Below, piece after piece: positions 1 through 6,495 of a DNA stretch of 58,828 nucleotides. A model generated the notes under the pieces. The model was not told the origin of the DNA. It saw nothing but the letters and a program-made list of their open reading frames with translations, and searched no databases. The position numbers and the translations under genes were made by a program. Every line of letters starts with the position of its first letter. Positions within the stretch are counted from its first letter, which is position 1. Source of the DNA: an uncultured Lachnospiraceae bacterium (GTDB lineage Bacteria > Bacillota > Clostridia > Lachnospirales > Lachnospiraceae); assembly GCA_910584785.1 (NCBI GenBank), contig CAJUDX010000015.1, positions 1 through 58,828 on the forward strand, in the 5' to 3' direction.

Positions 1-206
1 GCTCACCGCCGATTAGGCGGTCTAAGTTCAGGTATTCCAAGTGCGCCCGGCAGACGTTCATTTATAGTGGTACGACCACTTGTGGGCGCATGAAGGTTTA
101 CTGTAAAAGCTCACCGCCGATTAGGCGGTCTAAGTTCAGGTATTCCAAGTGCGCCCGGCAGACGTTCATTTATAGTGGTACGACCACTTGTGGGCGCATG
201 AAGGTT
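1..206 (+). repeat. Tandem direct repeat (two copies, 108-nt period), structured
   Basis: Bases 1-98 are repeated identically at 109-206, with only the short A/T-rich spacer differing. Each copy can fold. ACCGCC and GGCGGT close a 5-nt loop. TGCGCCC pairs with a later GGGCGCA, enclosing a hairpin AGTGGT-ACG-ACCACT. The array ends about 50 nt before the PHP-phosphatase start codon on the same strand, and it begins at the window edge, so more copies may lie to the left. I do not recognise it as a known riboswitch. It may be a tandem structured RNA or a dispersed intergenic repeat, and the sense strand is not certain. Confidence 0.85.
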
Positions 207-259
207 ACTTTGAAAAATGACGAAAAATAAACGTTATCAAGAAAGAAGGATGACCCCCC

Positions 260-985
260 ATGAAGGATATTCTCGACCTGCACACCCATACCATTATCAG
301 CGGTCACGCATACAATACCTTATATGAAATGATCCATTCCGCCGCCGATAAACAGCTTACTCTGTACGGCTGTTCCGACCACACCCCAGCCATGCCCGGC
401 GGTCCGAATCAAATGTATTTTGTAAATTTCAAAGTAATTCCCAGAACTATCTGCGGCGTCAATGTACTGATGGGCGCGGAGCTTAACCTGCTGAAACCCG
501 ACGGCTCTGTCGATTTAAAAGAAAGCCTATTAAAAAAGCTGGACTACGCCATTGCCAGCCTCCACATCCCATGCACTGCGCCGGGAACACAGGAAGAAAA
601 TACACAGGCCTATTTAAAGGTTATGGAAAATCCCTATGTCCAGATTATTGGTCATCCCGACGACGGGCGATACCCTGTCGATTATCAGGCCTTAGTCGCT
701 GCCGCCAAACAGCATCACAAGCTCCTGGAAGTAAATAATTCCTCCCTCCGCCCAAACGGAGCCCGAATCAACGCGCGGGAAAATTATGTAACCATGCTTA
801 ACCTCTGCAGGGAATACGAGGTTTCCGTCATTATCAGCAGCGACGCCCATGTGGAATCCGATGTAGGCAATCACGCCCTGGCCCATGGCCTCTTAGCCGA
901 ACTTGCCTTCCCGCAGGATCTGGTCGTCAACACCTCCTTAGAAAAACTTCTCCCGTATATTCCCAGGGTAAAAGAGTTCTTATAG
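260..985 (+). CDS. PHP-domain phosphatase (YcdX-like)
   Basis: Metal-dependent phosphoesterase of the PHP superfamily, 241 aa, cytoplasmic. The full ligand set of the family is visible: HTH at residues 8-10, DH at 40-41, Glu-73 in GAE, His-101 in ASLH, His-131 in GHPDDGR and DAH at 194-196. Length and motif order fit the stand-alone YcdX/histidinol-phosphatase-like branch rather than a polymerase PHP domain. The substrate cannot be read from sequence, and there are no histidine biosynthesis genes nearby, so calling it hisK would be unjustified. Start: the ATG follows a purine-rich AAGAAGG about 12 nt upstream. It stands just downstream of the tandem structured repeat and just upstream of the PerR-like gene, which has its own promoter. 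Confidence 0.85.
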   Translation: MKDILDLHTHTIISGHAYNTLYEMIHSAADKQLTLYGCSDHTPAMPGGPNQMYFVNFKVIPRTICGVNVLMGAELNLLKPDGSVDLKESLLKKLDYAIASLHIPCTAPGTQEENTQAYLKVMENPYVQIIGHPDDGRYPVDYQALVAAAKQHHKLLEVNNSSLRPNGARINARENYVTMLNLCREYEVSVIISSDAHVESDVGNHALAHGLLAELAFPQDLVVNTSLEKLLPYIPRVKEFL

Positions 986-988
986 GCA

Positions 989-1040
989 TTGACAATATTT
1001 CCTAGTTCTACTATAATATAATAGTAACAATCATTATTAT
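989..1040 (+). promoter_or_regulatory. Promoter and PerR/Fur-type operator of the PerR-like gene
   Basis: TTGACA (989-994) and TATAAT (1012-1017) are both perfect consensus boxes 17 bp apart. Immediately downstream lies an A/T-rich imperfect inverted repeat, AATAGTAACAATCATTATT (1020-1038), overlapping the probable transcription start. It shares AATAGTAA with the reverse complement of the palindrome in front of the rubrerythrin gene. The position fits autorepression. Confidence 0.7.
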
Positions 1041-1074
1041 TTTTATTTAGTATGGGAACTCAGGAGAAAAGACG

Positions 1075-1470
1075 ATGAGAACATTAAAATACAGCCGACA
1101 GCGGGAATTTATCAAAAACAGCCTTGCACAGCGCTTTGATCATCCCACCGCCGATATGTTATACACCAGTATACGAAAAGAGTTTCCCAATATCAGTCTG
1201 GGAACGGTGTACCGCAACTTAAACCTTTTAGCTGAAATCGGTGAAATCCAGAAACTGAACTTTGGCGGCGGGGCTGACCACTTCGACGCAAAAATTATCC
1301 CGCACTACCATTTTATCTGCAAATGCTGCCAGCAGGTCAGCGATCTTCCCATGGCACCGCTTGAGGAAATCACCACCTTGGCGCAGAGATACTACGGCGG
1401 AAGAATTGACAGTCACAGCACAAATTTTTATGGGATCTGCGAAGCCTGCACCCAGGCTGCCCCAGATTGA
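1075..1470 (+). CDS. perR: Fur-family peroxide-responsive regulator (PerR-like)
   Basis: DNA-binding metalloregulator, 131 aa, normal for PerR. An N-terminal winged helix (about 1-65, with SLGTVYRNL in the recognition region) is followed by a dimerisation/metal domain. Residues aligning with the PerR regulatory iron site are present: His-23 in HPTAD, Asp-71, His-77 and His-79 in PHYHF, and Asp-90. Two structural-zinc CxxC pairs lie at 82-85 and 122-125. The aspartate at the position that separates PerR from Fur, plus the neighbouring rubrerythrin, favour PerR over Fur or Zur. RBS AGGAG (1062-1066) fixes the ATG. It is preceded by a consensus promoter with an operator-like repeat, and the next gene carries a similar palindrome, so the two probably form a peroxide-sensing regulon. 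The PerR assignment is inference from motifs and context. Confidence 0.85.
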   Translation: MRTLKYSRQREFIKNSLAQRFDHPTADMLYTSIRKEFPNISLGTVYRNLNLLAEIGEIQKLNFGGGADHFDAKIIPHYHFICKCCQQVSDLPMAPLEEITTLAQRYYGGRIDSHSTNFYGICEACTQAAPD

Positions 1471-1506
1471 TTCCAAAAAACGACAAAAAGAAATTCTCAG
1501 AAACGC

Positions 1507-1554
1507 TTGACAAATGAACTGAGTTATGCTAAATTAATTTCAGTAATCATTACT
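1507..1554 (+). promoter_or_regulatory. Promoter and palindromic operator of reverse rubrerythrin
   Basis: TTGACA at 1507-1512 and a weaker TAAATT at 1530-1535 lie 17 bp apart. A perfect palindrome, AGTAAT-C-ATTACT, follows at 1542-1554, where a repressor would block initiation. It resembles the repeat upstream of the PerR-like gene. Confidence 0.65.
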
Positions 1555-1629
1555 ATTTTGATTCCAGCAACACTTAAAGCTGACACTTACAAATCGGCTT
1601 TACCAAATAAAAAAAAGGAGAACACAAAC

Positions 1630-2178
1630 ATGAAAAAATGGGTATGTACAGTATGCGGCTATATCTATGAGGGCGAGAATCCACCGGAGGCATGTCCTGT
1701 ATGTAAGGTGGGCGCAGATAAGTTTAAACTTCAGGAAGAGGGATTAACCTGGGCTTGCGAGCATGTTATCGGTGTAGGCAAGGCTGAGGGTGTTACCGAG
1801 GATATTATTAATGACTTACGTGCAAACTTCGAAGGCGAGTGCGCAGAGGTTGGTATGTATCTTGCGATGTCCCGTCAGGCCTTCCGCGAGGGCTACCCGG
1901 AAGTTGGCGAGTATTATAAGACCGCTGCTTTTGAAGAGGCTGAGCATGCAGCTAAGTTTGCTGAACTGTTAGGCGAAGTTGTTACCACCAGCACCAAGAA
2001 GAATCTGGAATTAAGAGTTGCTGCTGAAAACGGCGCCACCGCCGGCAAGCTGGATTTAGCTGGACGTGCAAAGAAAGCTAACCTGGATGCAATCCATGAC
2101 ACCGTTCATGAGATGGCTAAGGACGAGGCTAGGCACGGCTGTGCTTTCCAGGGTCTGTTAAAGAGATACTTTTCCTAA
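1630..2178 (+). CDS. Reverse rubrerythrin (NADH peroxidase component)
   Basis: Non-haem di-iron peroxidase of anaerobes, 182 aa, cytoplasmic. Domain order is inverted relative to classical rubrerythrin: rubredoxin comes first (Cys 6, 9, 22, 25 in CTVC and CPVC), then the ferritin-like four-helix domain with its Glu/His ligands (FEGECAE, FEEAEHAA, DEARHG). This arrangement is known in Clostridium, where the protein reduces hydrogen peroxide using electrons passed on from NADH. The start at 1630 is chosen because AAAAGGAG ends 9 nt before it; an upstream in-frame extension would run through the promoter and operator. It follows the PerR-like gene, has its own promoter with a palindromic operator, and is closed by a strong terminator. 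Confidence 0.93.
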   Translation: MKKWVCTVCGYIYEGENPPEACPVCKVGADKFKLQEEGLTWACEHVIGVGKAEGVTEDIINDLRANFEGECAEVGMYLAMSRQAFREGYPEVGEYYKTAAFEEAEHAAKFAELLGEVVTTSTKKNLELRVAAENGATAGKLDLAGRAKKANLDAIHDTVHEMAKDEARHGCAFQGLLKRYFS

Positions 2179-2201
2179 GATTTGAGGGATTTTCTTCAAA
2201 A

Positions 2202-2237
2202 AGAGGATGGGCGATTTGTTGTCCGTCCTCTTTTTTT
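2202..2237. terminator. Bidirectional rho-independent terminator
   Basis: Stem AGAGGATGGGC (2202-2212) pairs with GTCCGTCCTCT (2221-2231), with two G-U pairs and an 8-nt loop. T7 follows on the plus strand, and the mirror A-run gives a T-run on the minus strand. It sits between the convergent rubrerythrin and AAA ATPase genes and serves both. Confidence 0.9.
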
Positions 2238-2245
2238 GATTCTTC

Positions 2246-3712
2246 TTACCTCTCCCCCGGCAATACGTCAAACAGCAGATTCCGGTTATATTCAAAATAA
2301 CGCTCGCATTCATACTCTTTAAGAAAATGCATGGCAAAAGGATTCGTATTTAATTCTGTGACAAAAATTACCATTTCCTGGCTGTCCCCAAACGCCGCCT
2401 CCATAAAATCAAACCCATGCTCCAGTTTCTGCCCTGCCTTGGCGAAATCCTCTTCATAAGCGCCTGCATCCTCCGAAAACATCTCTTTGAGCCGCGACCA
2501 GGCATCCCCTTTGCGATCTTTCATCAACCCCGTTCGATATTCCTCCAGTTTCCCCAAAATTTTCTTTCGAAGCATATCTTCCCTTCGCCCTAATACTTCC
2601 TGCTTTATCAGCTGTTTTCGTTCTCTTTCTCGCTGATTAAGTAAAGACGACAATTTTTCTATCCCATCTGCACCTTCGGCTTCCTCAAACTGCTGAAGCA
2701 CTTCCCTAACTCCCTTAATCACCCTTTCCTGCCAATACACCCCCTCAAAGTTCCCATTCAGTTTAGCAAGCAGCAGCCCAGTTAAACTCAGCCTTTCATC
2801 AAACGCCGCCCGCTCAATCTTTGGATACACTGCATTATTCACCTTCCCGGAAAGAATCTCCTCCACCTGGTAATCTTTCTGGTACTTTTCATACAGCAAC
2901 AGATAATTGGCAAAATCTTTGGCAATCTTAGGATGCTGGATATACTGGGCAACTACCTCCCGATCCACCTTCTTCCCGGTCTTTTCATATACTAAAATCA
3001 AATGCGATAAGTCCTCCCATCCTCTGGGGGTAACAAAGCGCCGCCCATCCACCGTTGTCTCTATCTGGCAAAAATTCTGCTTTTTAATATTCAAATAAGA
3101 AACAATCGCAGGGTGAATCTTTTCCTGGTAGGCGTATTCCTTCCACACGCCAAAATCTGGTTCAATATCCATCCGCCGAATCCGATCCAGCGTCACTACA
3201 TCAAATTCCCGCACCGACTTATTATACTCCGGCGGATTCCCTGCGGCGATGATCAGCCACCCGTCAGGAATGCGGTGCGTCCCAAATGTTTTGCACTGAA
3301 GAAATTGCAGCATTGCCGGTGCAAGCGTCTCGGAAACACAGTTAATCTCATCAATAAACAAGATCCCCTCCTTTAGCCCCGTCGCTTCCATCTTATCATA
3401 AACCGCACCGACAATCTCACTCATCGTATATTCAGTAACCGAATACTCCCTTCCCCCATACTGCCGTTTTTCAATCATGGGAAGCCCCACGGCACTCTGC
3501 CGCGTATGATGGGTAATCGTATACGCCACCAGCCCAATTTTGCATTCCCTTGCCACCTGCTCCATAATCTGCGTCTTTCCCACTCCCGGCGGCCCGATCA
3601 GCAGCAATGGCCTCTGACGAATCGCAGGAATCTCATAATTGCCCCACGCATCCTTCCACAAATAAGCTTGTACTGTGTCCTTAATTTCTTCCTTTGCCCG
3701 CCAAATGTTCAT
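2246..3712 (-). CDS. MoxR-type AAA+ ATPase of an LRR/VWA/MoxR cassette
   Basis: AAA+ ATPase, 488 aa from the chosen start. Walker A GPPGVGKT at 40-47, Walker B ILFIDE at 117-122, and a MoxR-like sensor region AAGNPPEYN...LDRIRR (about 157-180) are clear. The C-terminal 250 residues are helical and charged with no family I recognise. MoxR ATPases usually act as chaperones or remodellers paired with a von Willebrand A protein, and the next gene upstream encodes exactly that. Start: Met at 3712 has GGAGAG 6 nt upstream; an ATG 11 codons earlier lacks an RBS. Third gene of a minus-strand cassette (LRR, VWA, MoxR), separated from the VWA gene by about 170 nt holding a short tandem repeat. Substrate unknown. 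Confidence 0.85.
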   Translation of the reverse strand: MNIWRAKEEIKDTVQAYLWKDAWGNYEIPAIRQRPLLLIGPPGVGKTQIMEQVARECKIGLVAYTITHHTRQSAVGLPMIEKRQYGGREYSVTEYTMSEIVGAVYDKMEATGLKEGILFIDEINCVSETLAPAMLQFLQCKTFGTHRIPDGWLIIAAGNPPEYNKSVREFDVVTLDRIRRMDIEPDFGVWKEYAYQEKIHPAIVSYLNIKKQNFCQIETTVDGRRFVTPRGWEDLSHLILVYEKTGKKVDREVVAQYIQHPKIAKDFANYLLLYEKYQKDYQVEEILSGKVNNAVYPKIERAAFDERLSLTGLLLAKLNGNFEGVYWQERVIKGVREVLQQFEEAEGADGIEKLSSLLNQRERERKQLIKQEVLGRREDMLRKKILGKLEEYRTGLMKDRKGDAWSRLKEMFSEDAGAYEEDFAKAGQKLEHGFDFMEAAFGDSQEMVIFVTELNTNPFAMHFLKEYECERYFEYNRNLLFDVLPGER

Positions 3713-3734
3713 GATTCTCTCCGTTTCCTTTATC

Positions 3735-3811
3735 TTCCATTTCATCCATCTTACATTTCATCCATCTTACATTCATTCTATCTTGCATTTACTCCATCTT
3801 CCATTTACTCT
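3735..3811. repeat. Short imperfect tandem repeat in the MoxR-gene leader
   Basis: About five imperfect units of 14-16 nt built on the pattern TTACATTTCATCCATC, in the gap between the VWA and MoxR genes. On the coding strand it is purine-rich (GATGGATGAAATG). No hairpin is evident. It may be slippage-derived; whether it affects expression of the ATPase gene is unknown. Confidence 0.6.
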
Positions 3812-3884
3812 CTTCTGCCTCATCCTTTTATCCTTCACCCGATTTCCGATAACCCGCGTCCCACCGCAAACTGCCCTCAAAAAA

Positions 3885-5213
3885 TCATTTCCGCAAATCC
3901 TCTGCCGACAATACCACCTTCATTGCCCACCCCGGCACCGATATTTCCGAATACTTCTCCTCCACAAAAACAAAGGCCGTGTCATATTCCGGCTTCTGCA
4001 GGGGATAAATCCCCTTCCCGTCCGTAAAATAAATCAGTCCCTTTAAATGCCGAAATTCTCCCCTTCCCTTCATCTGCCGGACATATTCAAATGCCGGACG
4101 AAAATCCGTCCCTCCATGACCGGCGATGGTAAACCCCTCCATATACGCCTGCATTTCCTCCCGACTTGTGATTTTTATATCGGATTGCACCTTTTCATCG
4201 CATTGAATAATATGAATATTCACCTTGCGGAAAAAGCTTTCTGAAGAGGACAATACCGAACATGTTTCCTCTAAAAACCGCATCACCAGCTCCCCCGAAC
4301 AGGACATGGATGTATCAAGCACAATCACAAAGTCCTCCACCCGGTACATCTCCTTCGTTTCCAGTGGTTCAATCAAGGGTATATTGCCATACCGCTCCAG
4401 GCCAAAGGTATAAAAAACAGGATCAAATGCATCGGGGTCCACCGAAATTTCTTCCTTAAGCACAGCAAACTTTCTCAAAAAATCCCGGTAATCCACCCTT
4501 TCCCGGTTTTGCTCCTGTACCTGCTCCAATAATTCCCGGTCAGCCTCCGACGCATCCTCTGTGCCAAAGCTTTCCAGCTCGGTCTGCATCCTCTCCCGTG
4601 TATCCCTCCACTGGTTTTGTCGTCGAACCCTCTGGCTCTGCGGTTTCTCCTTCTCCCACAAATCATGCTCGTCCACCATAAATTCTGCCAGAAGCCGATT
4701 TACCTGCTTTTCCTTTAGCTCCATCTTCTCCAGCTTATGGTAAATACTTTCCGCATTCATCACCCGAATCCCCTGATGCAAGAGCCGTTGATACCATTCC
4801 CGGCGAAACATCGTGGGCGGCCTTCGGATACAGGGCTTTAACCATCCGTCAATCATATACTCCGCCGCCATATCACAGGCCACATGCCAGAGCATCTCAT
4901 CCCGGCCCCTCCTTCCATCCCAATGCATAAACAGACAATGCATCAGCACATGAAGGAATGCCCGGTTCACTTCCTTTCTCCCCCTGCCCTGATCATAAAG
5001 ACGAAGCATGGCATCCGGCCCATAGTACAGGATAAAACCATCCGTAGCGATGTTCTTCCTCTTCCAGTCTGCTTCCATACCCAGGCTGCTCAGCGCAACA
5101 TCCAGATAGCGCATATGAATATATAATTCATTGCGGGAACGGATAAGAAGTTTCACACATTGTTCCACCTGTTCCATCTCCTGCATCTGCTGAACTCTTA
5201 CAGGATCAACCAT
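3885..5213 (-). CDS. VWA protein with degenerate metallopeptidase-like N-terminus (DUF2201-like)
   Basis: 442 aa, no signal peptide. The N-terminal half has an HVLMH motif (88-92), a position where DUF2201-type proteins carry a metalloprotease-like HExxH; here the catalytic Glu is Val, so it is probably non-proteolytic. The middle (about 160-250) is charged and helical. The C-terminal third is a von Willebrand A domain with MIDAS motif DTSMS (300-304) and a GGTDFRPAF block supplying the Thr ligand. VWA proteins of this type act with MoxR AAA ATPases as a metal-dependent protein-binding partner. The start codon lies 16 nt inside the 3' end of the LRR gene, so translation is probably coupled. 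Substrate and role are unknown. Confidence 0.82.
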   Translation of the reverse strand: MVDPVRVQQMQEMEQVEQCVKLLIRSRNELYIHMRYLDVALSSLGMEADWKRKNIATDGFILYYGPDAMLRLYDQGRGRKEVNRAFLHVLMHCLFMHWDGRRGRDEMLWHVACDMAAEYMIDGWLKPCIRRPPTMFRREWYQRLLHQGIRVMNAESIYHKLEKMELKEKQVNRLLAEFMVDEHDLWEKEKPQSQRVRRQNQWRDTRERMQTELESFGTEDASEADRELLEQVQEQNRERVDYRDFLRKFAVLKEEISVDPDAFDPVFYTFGLERYGNIPLIEPLETKEMYRVEDFVIVLDTSMSCSGELVMRFLEETCSVLSSSESFFRKVNIHIIQCDEKVQSDIKITSREEMQAYMEGFTIAGHGGTDFRPAFEYVRQMKGRGEFRHLKGLIYFTDGKGIYPLQKPEYDTAFVFVEEKYSEISVPGWAMKVVLSAEDLRK

Positions 5214-6340
5214 GATTTTCTGCCCCCTTCCCTCTCTCTCCCCTTTCTGCGGTAAAACTCCATCAATATCCCCGCCGCCTGCGGATGTTTTCTCTGTCCC
5301 GCTTCATCGAGCATCTCTTCCAGACATTCCCTGCTGCACCATGCTGCCTGCCCGACAAACCGCAGGATTTCCTCCGTTTCCTCCTGCTGCAAAAGCGCAA
5401 GCCTTACCACTTCCCGCCCATGTTCTGCCACATAGGTTTCATAAGCAGCTTTCCGTTCGTCACTAAGCTGAAGAGGGAAGCACAGCCTTCCCAATGCCAG
5501 TTCTGTCGCCATACCAGTGCCTTCCTGCACCTGCAAATGCAAAAACAGCTTATCATAAACAGAAAACTGAAGTTCTGTTCCGCTAAACGCATTGCGGTAG
5601 CGATGTCCGCAGCCGTGCATCTCCTGCGTTAAAATCCGGGCAGGTGTATTTTCTATCGATTCCTCAAAATATTCTGGAAAGATAAGCCTTGCCTCGCTCC
5701 TCCCCTTCTCGTCCCGCAAGTTCACCCTAAGCGTCTGCTTAAGCTCTGCCAGCACCTCCTTCAAACAGGATTTCTCCCCCGGCACATTTTGCACATCCAG
5801 CTCCCTAACCCCATGGCAGCCGGTAAATAGCCCCGCTCCCAAATCAGAAATCCTGCTAAAAAAAGCAATCTTTTCCAAATTTTCACACTGGTAAAACGCA
5901 TAGGCCCCAATCTTTGTTAAGCCCTCCGGCAGAGAAATGGCATACAACGCACTCCCCCGAACTGCCGGTGTCCCATCCTCCAGCGCATCAAGAAAAAGGA
6001 TTTCCCTGCAAACTTCCTCCGAGCACACCTTCCATCCCTCACTGCCAGCTTCGCCTTGTTCTTCGCCGTCTTTACCTTCCTCTTTTCTCTCTGCTCTTTC
6101 CTCTTTGTCATCCCCGCCGTCATCCTGCCAGATAAAAAAATCTCCCGCTTCCTCCTGCCTGGCCCCGCTGAATCCTGCCCCATTTCTGTCCAGCCCGCGG
6201 ACAACATTGGCAAACGCATAAGCCCCCAATTCTTCTACCCTTAGTCCATGCATTCTTTCCGGGATATCTACATGCCCGTCATAAGAAAAGCAGCGCAGCA
6301 CGCATATCCCGGATTTCTTTATCTTACCAATTAGCTTCAT
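5198..6340 (-). CDS. Leucine-rich-repeat (BspA/LRR_5-type) protein of the VWA/MoxR cassette
   Basis: 380 aa, first gene of the cassette. LRR_5/BspA-like segments are visible at the N-terminus (HVDIPERMHG...ELGAYAFAN) and in the middle (SLPEGLTKIGAYAFYQCENLEKI). They are interrupted by an acidic, low-complexity linker of roughly 45 residues rich in E, D, K and G. The C-terminal half is helical with no recognised domain. BspA-like repeats are often found on secreted proteins, but there is no signal peptide here, so this copy is probably cytoplasmic and may be the recognition subunit that presents targets to the VWA/MoxR pair (inference). Its 3' end overlaps the VWA start by 16 nt. Confidence 0.75.
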   Translation of the reverse strand: MKLIGKIKKSGICVLRCFSYDGHVDIPERMHGLRVEELGAYAFANVVRGLDRNGAGFSGARQEEAGDFFIWQDDGGDDKEERAERKEEGKDGEEQGEAGSEGWKVCSEEVCREILFLDALEDGTPAVRGSALYAISLPEGLTKIGAYAFYQCENLEKIAFFSRISDLGAGLFTGCHGVRELDVQNVPGEKSCLKEVLAELKQTLRVNLRDEKGRSEARLIFPEYFEESIENTPARILTQEMHGCGHRYRNAFSGTELQFSVYDKLFLHLQVQEGTGMATELALGRLCFPLQLSDERKAAYETYVAEHGREVVRLALLQQEETEEILRFVGQAAWCSRECLEEMLDEAGQRKHPQAAGILMEFYRRKGREREGGRKSWLIL

Positions 6341-6495
6341 CCTTATTTAACCTCAGCACTCTTTTTCTTTCCTCATTATCCTCAGTTCTTTTCCATCCGC
6401 CTTTTTTCCAGTCTTTTCTCCTGCCTTCATTTCTTCCTTCATCTTAGCTTAATTCCTTCCATATGGCAAGCCCTCCAAAACTATCATCCCGGCAT

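Noticed and set aside
1..206. Guanidine-II (mini-ykkC) riboswitch, because of the GGTACGACC hairpins
   Set aside because: The two ACG(A)-loop hairpins are 108 nt apart and embedded in a larger conserved unit. No guanidine transporter or carboxylase gene follows.
1507..1629. Extended N-terminus of reverse rubrerythrin starting at 1507
   Set aside because: This would translate through the promoter and operator; the ATG at 1630 has the RBS and begins the rubredoxin domain.
3506..4027. 173-aa and 123-aa plus-strand frames at 3506-4046
   Set aside because: Antisense to the MoxR and VWA genes, low-complexity, no RBS, no recognisable domain.
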